64,000 nt of DNA, taken from an uncultured Anaeroplasmataceae bacterium (GTDB lineage: Bacteria > Bacillota_I > Bacilli_A > Acholeplasmatales > Anaeroplasmataceae). Below, piece after piece: positions 53,950-62,600 of the stretch. Under the pieces are notes generated by a model. It worked only from the letters and a program-made list of their open reading frames with translations. It was not told the DNA's origin and searched no databases. The stretch lies in the NCBI GenBank assembly GCA_934229535.1, contig CAKQDS010000004.1, positions 28,940-92,939 of the forward strand, written 5' to 3'. Numbering within the stretch: position 1 is the stretch's first letter; the number at the start of each line of letters is the position of its first letter. The translations under genes and the position numbers were made by a program.

Positions 53950-54131
53950 TGCAACCAATTGAAATAATTGTAATTATTCTTTGCGTATTAATAGTTGGTG
54001 GTGTTTTAGGAAATTACATTTATAAAAAAATAAAGCATCTACCAACTGGTGATTGCGCTAATTGTAAGACCAATATGCAAAGAGCAATGAAAAAATTTAA
54101 ACGTGAATGTAATTGCAAAACTAAAAATTAA
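53949..54131 (+). CDS. FeoB-associated Cys-rich membrane peptide
   Basis: 60 residues: one N-terminal helix (IIVIILCVLIVGGVLGNYIY) and a cytoplasmic-type tail with CANCKTNMQ and ECNCK, i.e. four Cys in two CxxC/CxC pairs. This matches the small FeoB-associated Cys-rich proteins (FeoC-like position, unrelated fold) of Firmicutes. Probably handles iron near FeoB. Terminator follows. Confidence 0.85.
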   Translation: MQPIEIIVIILCVLIVGGVLGNYIYKKIKHLPTGDCANCKTNMQRAMKKFKRECNCKTKN

Positions 54132-54132
54132 G

Positions 54133-54159
54133 GGTGCCATTTAATGGCATTCTTTTTTT
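54133..54159 (+). terminator. Terminator of the feo operon
   Basis: TGCCAT - 3 nt - ATGGCA with seven T, directly after the last stop. Confidence 0.85.
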
Positions 54160-54182
54160 AGAATAGAAATGAGGTTTACAAT

Positions 54183-54278
54183 ATGGAAAAAATAGCTATA
54201 ATATGTATTGTATGTGGAATATTAGTATGCTTAATACCAGTATTTATATCTTTAATTAAAAATAAAATAAAAAAATAA
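54183..54278 (+). CDS. Possible 31-residue single-pass membrane peptide
   Basis: ATG 54183 with GAGGT at 54170-54174. Residues 4-24 form one helix (IAIICIVCGILVCLIPVFIS), followed by a Lys-rich tail. It has a plausible SD, start, helix and basic tail, followed by a hairpin terminator, but no family is recognised. Small toxin or membrane peptide is possible. Confidence 0.35.
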   Translation: MEKIAIICIVCGILVCLIPVFISLIKNKIKK

Positions 54279-54284
54279 CAAAGA

Positions 54285-54349
54285 AAAGTATTGATTTTAG
54301 TTTAAAGAAGTGATATCTTTGAATTAAGAAAAATACTTTGTTTTTTTAA
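54285..54349 (+). terminator. Long hairpin before the RHS gene
   Basis: AAGTATT near 54287 pairs with AATACTT near 54333-54340, enclosing TTTAAAGA/TCTTTGAA, followed by seven T. It probably ends transcripts from upstream. Confidence 0.55.
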
Positions 54350-54366
54350 TATAAGTGGGTGATTTT

Positions 54367-55029
54367 ATGTCAGTAAGCCTAAATATTAAGAAATTAAGCT
54401 ATAATATAAATATAGATTTGTTTTCTAATGCCTATAGTACACCCTTTAGCTTGAATCTAAATTATGATTCAAATTATTTAAGATGGTATTTAAATATGGA
54501 GCTTGTAATAGTTTATAATAATAAGAATGAGCTAATAAGTATTGATGGCAAAATAGTAACTACAACAAATGGACATATAAATACATATGGAGGAAATAAG
54601 CTAATATGGCAAGGAAATCATTTAATAAAATATAATGATAATATCTATAGCTATGATAGTAATGGTTTAAGAAGAAGTAAGAACAATATTAAATATTATT
54701 ATGAAAATAATAATTTAGTAAAAGAATTAGGGGAAAATGAATTAAGCTATTTATATTTAAATAGTGCTCCATATGGATTAATATATAATGACAAGCTATA
54801 TTATTATATAAAAAACATAAGAGGAGAAATCATCAAAATAATAGATGGTTTAGGTTTAGAGGTAGGAAGCTATAAATATGATTCATATGGTAATATATTA
54901 GAATATAATGTCGAAATAGCTAAAATAAATAACATAAGGTATAAAGGGTATTATTATGATAAAGAAACAAATTTATATTATTTAAAAAGTAGATATTATG
55001 ATCCAAGTATCGGATATTTATATCAATAG
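54367..55029 (+). pseudogene. RHS/YD-repeat core protein, 5' part of a frameshifted gene
   Basis: 220 residues from ATG 54367 (GGTGAT SD at 54358-54363; GTG 54355 is less likely). YD-like repeats (LIKYNDNIYSYDSNGLRRSK, EVGSYKYDSYGNILEY) lead into the RHS core hallmark YYDKETNLYYLKSRYYDPSIG. The frame ends TAG at 55027, but one extra T in the TTT run at 55017-55019 would continue FISIDDVAYLDINNITGLNLYAYC into the next open frame. Only a short piece of the usual >1000-residue RHS shell remains and there is no signal peptide. Treated as a broken, 5'-truncated RHS gene. Confidence 0.7.
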
Positions 55030-55103
55030 ATGATGTAGCATATTTAGATATAAATAATATAACTGGTTTAAATTTATATGCTTATTGTAATAACAATCCT
55101 ATT

Positions 55104-55517
55104 ATGTATGATGATCCTGAGGAAAATGTGCCTAAATGGGTAAAGTGCTTAGCCATTGGATTAGCGGTAGTAGGAATTGTTCTTGTTGCTGGTGCAAGTA
55201 GTTTCACTGCTAATAGTGCTTATATTTCACAATATGGTGGTAATGTAAAAGAAGTTCTTTCGGCATATAAAGGAAACCCAAAATTAAAGGTTTTAAATAA
55301 TAGAACTATCGTATATAGAACTTGGGGTGGCACCTTAGGACAATATGGGCATTGGACTTCTCCTAAAAATTATGGTCCTGCTGCACGAAGTATGTTATCA
55401 TTACCACCAAGAAATACTGCTGCAAACACTTCAACTTTTGTAATTTCTAAAGGTAATCAAATATTATCTGGAAAAGCAGCTGCATTGTTTGGGCAAACAG
55501 GTGGCGGTACTCAATGA
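55104..55517 (+). CDS. RHS C-terminal part with toxin-like tip
   Basis: This frame is open from ~55030 and continues the RHS core after the frameshift: INGLNLYAYCNNNPIMYDDPE style end, then PE-ENVPKW, a hydrophobic helix (CLAIGLAVVGIVLVAGA), and a ~90-residue tip with VYRTWGGTLGQYGHWTSP, ARSMLSLPPRNTA and ILSGKAAALFGQTGGG. Variable tips after the DPxG point are toxins in polymorphic systems; the YRxWGG...LxLP pattern recalls ART/glycohydrolase-like toxin tips, which is an uncertain assignment. The first ATG is at 55104, but the natural product would be the fused protein. A likely immunity gene follows. Confidence 0.55.
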   Translation: MYDDPEENVPKWVKCLAIGLAVVGIVLVAGASSFTANSAYISQYGGNVKEVLSAYKGNPKLKVLNNRTIVYRTWGGTLGQYGHWTSPKNYGPAARSMLSLPPRNTAANTSTFVISKGNQILSGKAAALFGQTGGGTQ

Positions 55518-55544
55518 TGGATTGGAGTATTATAGGAGAATTTT

Positions 55545-55820
55545 ATGATTGAACAATTGGAAAAGGTAATAATTATTCTTGAAAATGAAATCCTTAATAA
55601 AAATTCCCTTTGGGAGAAAGAACAATTATATAAAATAGTAAAACCAGAAATGGAAGAATTGTATGAATATTTTAAAAAAGGGAGAAAATTTTTTAAATAT
55701 GGTAAAAATCAAAGAACGTTGGAATCAACATATTTAATTACTGATTCATTAAAAAAACTTAAAGACACAAATTTAGGAAGAGAAATCTTAAAATTGCAAA
55801 AAATTTATGATAATGTTTAA
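55545..55820 (+). CDS. Putative immunity protein for the RHS tip
   Basis: 91 residues, ATG 55545, SD TAGGAG at 55530-55535. All-helical, charged (EQLEKVIIILENEIL; MEELYEYFKKGRKFFKYG). No domain recognised. It lies 27 nt behind the toxin-like tip on the same strand, the usual place of immunity genes in polymorphic toxin loci; identity rests on context only. Confidence 0.5.
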   Translation: MIEQLEKVIIILENEILNKNSLWEKEQLYKIVKPEMEELYEYFKKGRKFFKYGKNQRTLESTYLITDSLKKLKDTNLGREILKLQKIYDNV

Positions 55821-56359
55821 TAAAATAAAAATATTTTTAAAATAGTACTAATGTCAACAATAAAATATAACAAATAAGAATATTAGTAGGATAGATAACT
55901 TATCCCTAGTAGATATAAATGTTATGTTATTCTTAATAGCAAATTTGATAATTGCTTTTAAAGGTGCTTCTGTTTTAACCGCATTTATAGACTTCACTTT
56001 GTCTTCAATATTTATAAGTGTTGAATTTAATATGGTCACTTTTAGGAGTCAAATTGCTGGTGGCTTTGGTGGTGCTGGTGATGTAACTCAATATGTTATG
56101 CGATATTCTATAGAGAAATTAATAAAAATGGGTTGATTAGTTATTGATGTTAGTATAAATATATAGACATATAAAGATTGTATTTGTCATAAAAATATTA
56201 GATAAGATAACATTGAAATTTAGGATGAAAGAATTATTTAATTTACTAAATGATTTTAAAGATTAAAATTCAAATGGATAATAAAAGTATTTAAATCTTA
56301 ACTTCTATTCAAGAACAAATCAATACTAAATGGTTATCAATAGAAATGAGGTGATTTCT
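55821..56359. other. 539-nt stretch without a confident gene
   Basis: Contains one open frame on the plus strand (55924-56136, 70 codons) with hydrophobic residues 1-40 and a Gly-rich FRSQIAGGFGGAGDVTQY, and an antisense frame at 55854-56039. Neither has an SD or known family, so both are left uncalled. Probably degraded accessory DNA, maybe a second toxin tip or immunity remnant behind the RHS locus. Confidence 0.5.
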
Positions 56360-56542
56360 TTGGAATTCATTAAAGAGCCTAATATTTTACTTAGTGTTAT
56401 AAATACAAAGCTAAGAGATGAATATGATAGCTTAGATGCTCTTGCTGATGATTTAGACTGGAGTATTGAAGAAATTAATATGATTTTAAAAAAGCTTGGT
56501 TATGTTTATAACAAAGCAAAAAATCAATTTGAAAGAATGTAG
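56360..56542 (+). CDS. DUF4250 family protein
   Basis: 60 residues when started at TTG 56360, which has SD GAGGTGA at 56348-56354; a longer ATG start at 56330 lies upstream of that SD. The pattern EPNILLSVINTKLRDEYDSLDALADDLDWSIEEI and LGYVYNKAKNQF matches DUF4250 (short proteins with LLSxxNTKLRDxYxSLDxLCxDL). Function unknown; a helix-turn-helix-like fold is likely. Terminator directly after. Confidence 0.8.
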   Translation: MEFIKEPNILLSVINTKLRDEYDSLDALADDLDWSIEEINMILKKLGYVYNKAKNQFERM

Positions 56543-56550
56543 AGGACAAG

Positions 56551-56579
56551 GCGGATAAATTAATATTTATACGCTTTTT
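56551..56579 (+). terminator. Terminator of the DUF4250 gene
   Basis: GCGgATAAAT - 4 nt - ATTTATaCGC (nine pairs, one mismatch) followed by TTTTTCTT. Confidence 0.75.
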
Positions 56580-56595
56580 CTTCGCTTGGCGAATA

Positions 56596-56624
56596 TTGAC
56601 AAATTGACACTTTGATGATACAAT
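56596..56624 (+). promoter_or_regulatory. Promoter of glyS-dnaG-rpoD-trmK
   Basis: TTGACA (56596-56601), 17-nt spacer, TACAAT (56619-56624), 36 nt before the glyS ATG. Confidence 0.8.
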
Positions 56625-56660
56625 ATTATGATGTATTATTGTCGGACGGAGGACTCTAAA

Positions 56661-58037
56661 ATGAAAGATATTACTTTAGATGGTTTAGTAGCTTTTCTTA
56701 AGGAACAAGGCTTTGTTTTTCAAGGAAGTGAAATTTATGGTGGACTTGCTAATGCTTGGGATTACGGCCCACTTGGTGTTGAATTAAAAAATAATATTAA
56801 GCAAGCATGGTGGAAGAAATTTGTAACATCAAACCCTTATAATGTAGGACTTGATAGTGCTATTTTAATGAATAGAGAGGTTTGGGTTGCCAGTGGTCAT
56901 ATTGGATCATTCTCTGACCCTTTAATCGATTGTAAAAAATGTAACACTAGATATCGTGCTGATAAGCTAATCGAGGATTTCACTCATGGCGAAATTTCAG
57001 GCGATGGAATGAGTAATGATGAATTAATGAATTTTATTAAAGAGCATCATATTGTATGCCCAACATGTGGTGGCTTTGATTATACAGATATTCGTCAATT
57101 TAATTTAATGTTTAAAACTCATCAGGGTGTAATTGAAAATCAAAAGAGCGAGGTTTATTTAAGACCTGAAACTGCTCAGGGTATTTTTGTTAACTTTAAA
57201 AATGTTCAAAGAACAACAAGAAGAAAGCTACCTTTTGGTATTGGTCAAATTGGTAAGAGCTTTAGAAATGAAATTACACCTGGTAATTTTATTTTCCGTA
57301 CTAGAGAATTTGAGCAAATGGAACTTGAATTTTTCTGTAAGCCTGGTACTGAACTTGAATGGTTCAATTACTGGCGTGAATATATGATGAAATTTTTATT
57401 GTCAATTGGCGTTGATGGAACAAAACTAAGATATCGTGATCATGAAAAGGAAGAATTAAGCTTCTATTCAAATGCAACAACTGATATCGAATTTAAATTC
57501 CCTTGGGGATTTGGTGAGGTTTGGGGAATTGCTTCAAGAACAAATTATGATTTGAATGCTCATCAAACTCATTCAAAGGAGAATCTAGAATATTTAGATC
57601 CTGAAACTAATCAAAAGTATCTACCTTATGTTGTTGAACCATCACTTGGTGTTGAAAGATGCTTATTAACTGTTTTATTTAGTGCTTATGAGGAACAAGA
57701 GCTTGAGCATGATAGTCGTGTAGTATTACACCTACATCCAGCACTTGCACCATACAAGGTAGCTGTACTACCTTTAATGAAGAAGCTTCATAGTCAAAAG
57801 GCTCGTGAAATTGAACAAATTCTTAGTGAAGAGTTTAGCACTGTTTATGATGAAACTGCAAACATTGGTAAGAGATATCGTCGTCAGGATGCAATTGGTA
57901 CTCCTTATTGCTTAACTGTTGATGATAATACCTTGAATGAAGGTACAGTTACACTTCGTGATCGTGATACAATGGAGCAAATTACATTAAAGGTTGAAGA
58001 GGTTATTCCGTTTATTCATAATAAGATGAAGTTCTAA
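56661..58037 (+). CDS. glyS: Glycyl-tRNA synthetase (homodimeric GlyQS type)
   Basis: 458 residues from ATG 56661 (SD GGAGGA 56648-56653); ATG 56628 is inside the promoter-leader region. Class II: motif 1 region [12 protein letters not shown] near 25, zinc-type Cys ([15 protein letters not shown]), motif 2 [25 protein letters not shown] near 205, motif 3 near 340 ([14 protein letters not shown]), anticodon-binding domain in the last ~100 residues ([16 protein letters not shown]). Charges tRNA-Gly. Leads the classic glyS-dnaG-rpoD block. Confidence 0.97.
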   Translation: MKDITLDGLVAFLKEQGFVFQGSEIYGGLANAWDYGPLGVELKNNIKQAWWKKFVTSNPYNVGLDSAILMNREVWVASGHIGSFSDPLIDCKKCNTRYRADKLIEDFTHGEISGDGMSNDELMNFIKEHHIVCPTCGGFDYTDIRQFNLMFKTHQGVIENQKSEVYLRPETAQGIFVNFKNVQRTTRRKLPFGIGQIGKSFRNEITPGNFIFRTREFEQMELEFFCKPGTELEWFNYWREYMMKFLLSIGVDGTKLRYRDHEKEELSFYSNATTDIEFKFPWGFGEVWGIASRTNYDLNAHQTHSKENLEYLDPETNQKYLPYVVEPSLGVERCLLTVLFSAYEEQELEHDSRVVLHLHPALAPYKVAVLPLMKKLHSQKAREIEQILSEEFSTVYDETANIGKRYRRQDAIGTPYCLTVDDNTLNEGTVTLRDRDTMEQITLKVEEVIPFIHNKMKF

Positions 58038-58052
58038 TTTGGGAGGTATATA

Positions 58053-59903
58053 ATGGCGAATCCAACTATAGAAGAAATATTTGAAAAAACTGACATAGTT
58101 GCATTAGTTGGTGAATATGTACAGCTTACTAAAAAAGGAAAAAATTATTCTGGATTATGTCCATTCCACCAAGAGAAAACTCCGTCTTTTACCGTTTCTG
58201 TTGAAAAAAAGCTTGCTCATTGCTTTAGTTGTCATAAGGGTGGCAATCCTGCACAATTCTTAATGGATTTAAAGCATATAACATTTAAAGAGGCTTTGGA
58301 AATTCTAGCAAAAAAGGCTGGACTTGAGTATCATAGTACAAATACTACTGAAAATACTAAAAATTATGCAAAATATTATGAAATTACCAATTTAGCCAAG
58401 GAATTCTACAAAAGAAATTTATTAAAAACTGAAAGTGGACAAATTGCTATTGAATATTTGCATAAAAGAGGAATTGATGACCAGACAATAAAAATGTTTG
58501 ATATTGGTTTAGCTCCAGCAAAAATAGATAGCCTTTATCAAACATTAAAGGAAGCCAACTTTTTAGACATTGATATGAAGGCGATTGGACTTATTAGAAG
58601 TAATGTCGCTAGCAACTATGATATGTTTATTAAGAGGGTAATGTTTCCCATTAAGGATGTAAATGGTAATGTAGTTGGCTTTTCAGGAAGAATCTATTAT
58701 GAAGATAAAGAGCAACCTAAATATATAAATTCACCTGAAAGCTTAATTTTTAATAAAAGCGAGGTATTATATAATCTTGATAAGGCCCAGCTTGCAATAA
58801 CCAAGGCTAATAGAGTTATTCTTCATGAAGGCTTTATGGATGTTTTTGCCTCAGTTAAGGCGGGATTTAATGAAGCGGTTTGCTCAATGGGAACAGCACT
58901 AACCGTTAATCATGTTAGAATATTGAAGAAATTCACCAATAATATTGTTTTATGCTATGATGGTGATAAGGCTGGACTTACAGCTTCTAAAAGAGCGATT
59001 AATCTTCTTGAGCAAAATGGTATGCAAATACATATAGTTATGCTACCAGATAGCCTTGATCCTGATGAGTATGTAAGGAAATATGGTGAGCTCGCTTATC
59101 AAAAATATTTTACAGAAAATCAGCTTGATGCGGTTGAGTTTTTATTTAGATATGCCATTAAATTTCATAATTTAAATGATTTTAATGAAGTTGTGGCAAT
59201 GAAGAATGAAATATTTGAAGTGCTTTTAAAAGCAAATTCGGAATCAACTGCTGAGGTTTATTTAGGAAAGCTTGCTTCTAGTCTTAATGTTTCTATTGAG
59301 GCTGTTAAAGCTGATTACAGGAAATATTGTAATACAGCTAGAACCCAAAAATATGTCGAATATATTCCAGATGATAAAAAAACTAAAGAAAATCATTTAG
59401 AAGTAAATAATTATCCTAAATCAGATGGAATTAAAGCTTTGATGTTAGAATATTGCTTTAAAGATATAAAATATGCAAAATATGTGGATGCAAAGATTGA
59501 TGAATATGATTTAATGCAATTTTTAGGAAATGATTTTGCTAATGTGTGGTATCAGCTAATTGATGGCTACTATAATCGCTACGATATATTTACAAATGAA
59601 AAGTTTGAGGAGTATATTATGGAAAATAAGGATGCAATGAATTCTTATTTGCATTTTAAAAATATTTATTATGGAAATAAAAATAAAGATAATCAAGAAT
59701 TTTGTGATAATGATTTTAATGAATTGATTATTAAGATAATTCGTCTTAATTATGCTTTTAAGCTTAGAGAATGTAAAAATGAAAATGAGCAAATAGGTGA
59801 AGCTCATATTGATAATGTTCAAAAAATGGTAGATATCCTTACTAGTAGTAATAGATTTGAACGCGCTTGTAAGCAGTTAATTAATGTTAATTTAGGAAAG
59901 TAG
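58053..59903 (+). CDS. dnaG: DNA primase
   Basis: 616 residues. CHC2 zinc-binding domain (CPFHQEKTPSFTV ... HCFSCHKGG, residues 36-65), catalytic TOPRIM core with LHEGFMDVFAS near 255 and CYDGDKAG near 305, then the C-terminal helicase-binding region (450-616), which is poorly conserved. Makes RNA primers for replication. Precedes rpoD by 9 nt. Confidence 0.97.
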   Translation: MANPTIEEIFEKTDIVALVGEYVQLTKKGKNYSGLCPFHQEKTPSFTVSVEKKLAHCFSCHKGGNPAQFLMDLKHITFKEALEILAKKAGLEYHSTNTTENTKNYAKYYEITNLAKEFYKRNLLKTESGQIAIEYLHKRGIDDQTIKMFDIGLAPAKIDSLYQTLKEANFLDIDMKAIGLIRSNVASNYDMFIKRVMFPIKDVNGNVVGFSGRIYYEDKEQPKYINSPESLIFNKSEVLYNLDKAQLAITKANRVILHEGFMDVFASVKAGFNEAVCSMGTALTVNHVRILKKFTNNIVLCYDGDKAGLTASKRAINLLEQNGMQIHIVMLPDSLDPDEYVRKYGELAYQKYFTENQLDAVEFLFRYAIKFHNLNDFNEVVAMKNEIFEVLLKANSESTAEVYLGKLASSLNVSIEAVKADYRKYCNTARTQKYVEYIPDDKKTKENHLEVNNYPKSDGIKALMLEYCFKDIKYAKYVDAKIDEYDLMQFLGNDFANVWYQLIDGYYNRYDIFTNEKFEEYIMENKDAMNSYLHFKNIYYGNKNKDNQEFCDNDFNELIIKIIRLNYAFKLRECKNENEQIGEAHIDNVQKMVDILTSSNRFERACKQLINVNLGK

Positions 59904-59912
59904 GAAAATAAT

Positions 59913-61115
59913 ATGGATTTTGAAACAGCATTAAATGAATTAATTAATTTAGGAAAACAAAATAATGGGTATGTTTTTGCTAAAGATTTATGCAAATATT
60001 TTTCAGAGGATAGTGAAGAATATGAAAAAATTGAAGCAGAGCTTGCTAAAAATTCAATAGATGTTTTAGCTGATGAGGATCCTGAAGGCGTTGAGGAGGA
60101 TTTTCCTAGTGAAGATAAGGAACCTAAAATACTTGAGGATGAAGAAGAATTTGATCTAGAAAACTTTGATACACTTCCTCCTTCTGTTAAGGTTGATGAC
60201 CCTGTTAGAATGTATTTAAAGGAAATAGGAAAGGTAACCCTATTAACTAATGAAGAGGAAACAGAATATGCTATTACTGTTGTAAAGGGTAGAGAGGCTA
60301 AGGCTAAGCTTGAAAAGCTAGGCGAAAGAACAGAAGAAAATAAAGATGAATATGATGAATTAAAGGCAATGGTTGATAAGGCTGAAATTGCTAAGGATAA
60401 GCTTGTTCAAGCCAATTTACGTCTTGTTGTTTCAATTGCTAAAAAATATACAAGCCGTGGACTTCACTTTCTTGATTTAATTCAAGAAGGAAATATGGGA
60501 CTTATGAAGGCTGTTGATAAGTTTGATTATAATAAAGGCTTTAAGTTTTCAACTTATGCAACTTGGTGGATTCGTCAGGCTATAACTCGTGCTGTTGCTG
60601 ATCAAGCAAGAACAATAAGAATACCTGTTCATATGGTTGAAACAATAAATAAGCTTCATCGTGTTCAGCGTCAATTAATTCAGGAATTATTAAGAGAGCC
60701 TACAATTGAAGAAATTGCTGACAAAATGGGTATCTCTGTTGAAAAGGTTCAGCAAATTCAAAAAATTCAACAAGAGCCAATTAGCCTTGAATCACCTGTT
60801 GGTGAGGAGGAGGATTCTTCACTTGGTGATTTCATTTCTGATCCTAGTGCTCTTGACCCATATGAATATACTGCAAAGGTTAAGCTTCGTGAAGAGCTAG
60901 ATGAGGTTTTATCAACTCTAACTGATCGTGAAGAAAGAGTATTAAGATTAAGATTTGGTCTTTTAGATGGTAGAATGCGTACTCTTGAAGAGGTTGGTAA
61001 GGAATTTGGCGTTACAAGAGAGCGTATTAGACAAATTGAGGCTAAGGCTTTGCGTAAACTAAAGCATCCTGCCCGTTCTCGTAAATTAAAGGATTTTATG
61101 ACTAAGCGTTCATAA
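59913..61115 (+). CDS. rpoD: Primary sigma factor RpoD/SigA
   Basis: 400 residues, close to SigA of low-GC Gram-positives. Acidic short region 1.1 (1-85), region 1.2 [17 protein letters not shown] near 97, region 2 ([36 protein letters not shown]) near 175-235, region 3 [15 protein letters not shown], region 4 [30 protein letters not shown] near 355. Region 2.4/4.2 intactness fits the TTGACA/TATAAT promoters across the window. Overlaps trmK start by TAATG. Confidence 0.98.
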   Translation: MDFETALNELINLGKQNNGYVFAKDLCKYFSEDSEEYEKIEAELAKNSIDVLADEDPEGVEEDFPSEDKEPKILEDEEEFDLENFDTLPPSVKVDDPVRMYLKEIGKVTLLTNEEETEYAITVVKGREAKAKLEKLGERTEENKDEYDELKAMVDKAEIAKDKLVQANLRLVVSIAKKYTSRGLHFLDLIQEGNMGLMKAVDKFDYNKGFKFSTYATWWIRQAITRAVADQARTIRIPVHMVETINKLHRVQRQLIQELLREPTIEEIADKMGISVEKVQQIQKIQQEPISLESPVGEEEDSSLGDFISDPSALDPYEYTAKVKLREELDEVLSTLTDREERVLRLRFGLLDGRMRTLEEVGKEFGVTRERIRQIEAKALRKLKHPARSRKLKDFMTKRS

Positions 61116-61786
61116 TGAAAAGAATAGAGTTACTTGCATCCTTAGCAAAGGATAGCAAATGCTTGGCAGATATTGGCTGTGATCATGGGTTAATCTCAAT
61201 CACAGCTGTTTTAAAATATAATGTACAACATGCATATGCTTGTGACGTAAATCAAATGCCTTTAAATTCAGCATTGAAAAATATTAAGGCTAATAGCTTG
61301 GCTGATAAAATAGAAACTATTTTATCTAATGGTTATGAAAATGTTTGTTTTGATTTTGATACTACAATTATTGCTGGTATGGGTGGGGGATTAATAATTG
61401 ACATTTTAAGTAATTATATAGACAAGCTTAGAAACAAGAAATTAATTTTACAACCAAATAAGGATGCTTATATGCTAAGGGCATTTATGCAAAAAAATGA
61501 TTTTTCTTTAAATGAAGAATATGCAATTTATGATTCTAATAAATATTATGAAATTTTAGTATATGAAAGTGGGAAAACATATTTTTCTGATTTAGAGCTG
61601 AAATATGGACCGCTTTTAATAAAAAATAAAGAGGAAAATTTTATAAAAAGAGTTTCTTTTAAAAGAGATGCTTTAAATAAAAGCTTAAGGCTAGCTAAAC
61701 AAAATGTAAACATTTGTAATATTCAAAAGCAAATTATGGAGATTGATGAGGTTTTAAATGATGGAAAAGATAATGCTTCCAAATAA
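61115..61786 (+). CDS. trmK: tRNA (adenine22-N1)-methyltransferase TrmK
   Basis: 223 residues. SAM-binding LADIGCDHGLISI near residue 18, CDVNQMPLNSA near 43, IIAGMGGGLIIDIL near 85, LQPNKDAYMLR near 110, C-terminal coiled region. Family of YqfN/TrmK: methylates A22 of tRNAs. Position right after rpoD is the conserved Bacilli order. Overlaps the esterase gene by 29 nt. Confidence 0.92.
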   Translation: MKRIELLASLAKDSKCLADIGCDHGLISITAVLKYNVQHAYACDVNQMPLNSALKNIKANSLADKIETILSNGYENVCFDFDTTIIAGMGGGLIIDILSNYIDKLRNKKLILQPNKDAYMLRAFMQKNDFSLNEEYAIYDSNKYYEILVYESGKTYFSDLELKYGPLLIKNKEENFIKRVSFKRDALNKSLRLAKQNVNICNIQKQIMEIDEVLNDGKDNASK

Positions 61787-62495
61787 CAAAGACTTTTATG
61801 AAAAATATTATGTTGATGATTTAAAAAGAGGAGTAATTGTAATTGCACCTGGTGGTGGCTATTCGCATACATCCCCACGAGAAGGAAAGCCTGTAGCATT
61901 ATATTTTAATTCCATAGGCTATCATGCCGTAGTAATTAGCTATCGTGAAGAATTAACTAATTATCCAATTCCTATGGAAGAGGTTAGTTATGTTGTTAAT
62001 GAATTAAAAAAAGATAAGCTAATTGATGAAAATAAAATTATAGGCTGTGGCTTTAGTGCTGGTGGACATTTAATTTTGGCTAGTCAATTTTTAGGATTCA
62101 CTAAATTTAATGGATTAATTATGGGCTATCCTGTTGTTTCTAGTGATGAGAAAATTGCTCATTTAGGATCATTTAGAGATTTGCTAGGTCCAAAATTTAA
62201 AGATAAGGAAATGCGCAAGCTTGTAAGTATTGAAAATCAAATAACTCCTGATGCTCCTGACTTATTTTTATGGACAACCCTAACTGATCAAGCAGTTCCT
62301 ATGGAAAATAGTTTAAGATTAGTTGAGGCTTATCATATGGTAGGAGCAAATGTTGAATTTCATTTATATCCCTTAGGAATGCATGGTCTATCACTTGCTA
62401 CAAAAGAGACGAGTGGTGGCGATGATAATAAGGTGATTGAGCACATTCAAAGCTGGATGCTGCTTGTTAAAAATTGGTTAAAATTAAAGTTTTAG
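61758..62495 (+). CDS. Alpha/beta hydrolase, acetyl-xylan-esterase-like
   Basis: 245 residues. Oxyanion-hole strand VIVIAPGGGYSHTSPREG near 30, nucleophile GCGFSAGGHLIL near 98 (Ser), Asp in DAPDLFLWTTLTDQAVP near 170-185, His in PLGMHGLSLA near 210. Layout resembles short BD-FAE/xylan-esterase-type carbohydrate esterases (HGGGY...GxSAGGH...HG). No signal peptide, so a cytosolic deacylase or oligosaccharide esterase. Starts inside trmK (ATG 61758 or 61761), translationally coupled. Confidence 0.8.
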   Translation: MMEKIMLPNNKDFYEKYYVDDLKRGVIVIAPGGGYSHTSPREGKPVALYFNSIGYHAVVISYREELTNYPIPMEEVSYVVNELKKDKLIDENKIIGCGFSAGGHLILASQFLGFTKFNGLIMGYPVVSSDEKIAHLGSFRDLLGPKFKDKEMRKLVSIENQITPDAPDLFLWTTLTDQAVPMENSLRLVEAYHMVGANVEFHLYPLGMHGLSLATKETSGGDDNKVIEHIQSWMLLVKNWLKLKF

Positions 62496-62499
62496 AAAG

Positions 62500-62598
62500 G
62501 ATACAGAGTAGCTAATTTGCGTTAAGTGCATATTCATGGGAAGTTGGAATATGACGAACACAATAATGTGGCGGTAAATTAGCGCGTCCGCTAGTATC
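62500..62598 (+). promoter_or_regulatory. THF riboswitch (tetrahydrofolate aptamer)
   Basis: Matches the THF class: AGAGTAG, GCGTTAAGTG, GGGAAGTTG, GACGAAC, GCGGTAAATTAG and GCGTCCGC blocks. Helices: P1 GATAC/GTATC (62500-62504 with 62594-62598), P2 GCTAATTT/AAATTAGC (62511-62518 with 62576-62583), P3 CATATTC/GAATATG (62529-62535 with 62547-62553). The folate transporter-like gene starts 2 nt after P1. No terminator, so translation control is expected. Confidence 0.85.
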
Positions 62599-62600
62599 AT

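Noticed and set aside
55104..55544. TGA at the end of the toxin-like tip as a Trp codon (Mycoplasma code)
   Set aside because: Trp is TGG throughout conserved enzymes, and TGA is the true stop in rlmH-neighbour, thr, aro and Smr genes, often overlapping the next ATG. A TAG stop follows a few codons later anyway.
55854..56039. Minus-strand 61-codon ORF
   Set aside because: No SD, no family, antisense to an equally weak plus-strand frame.
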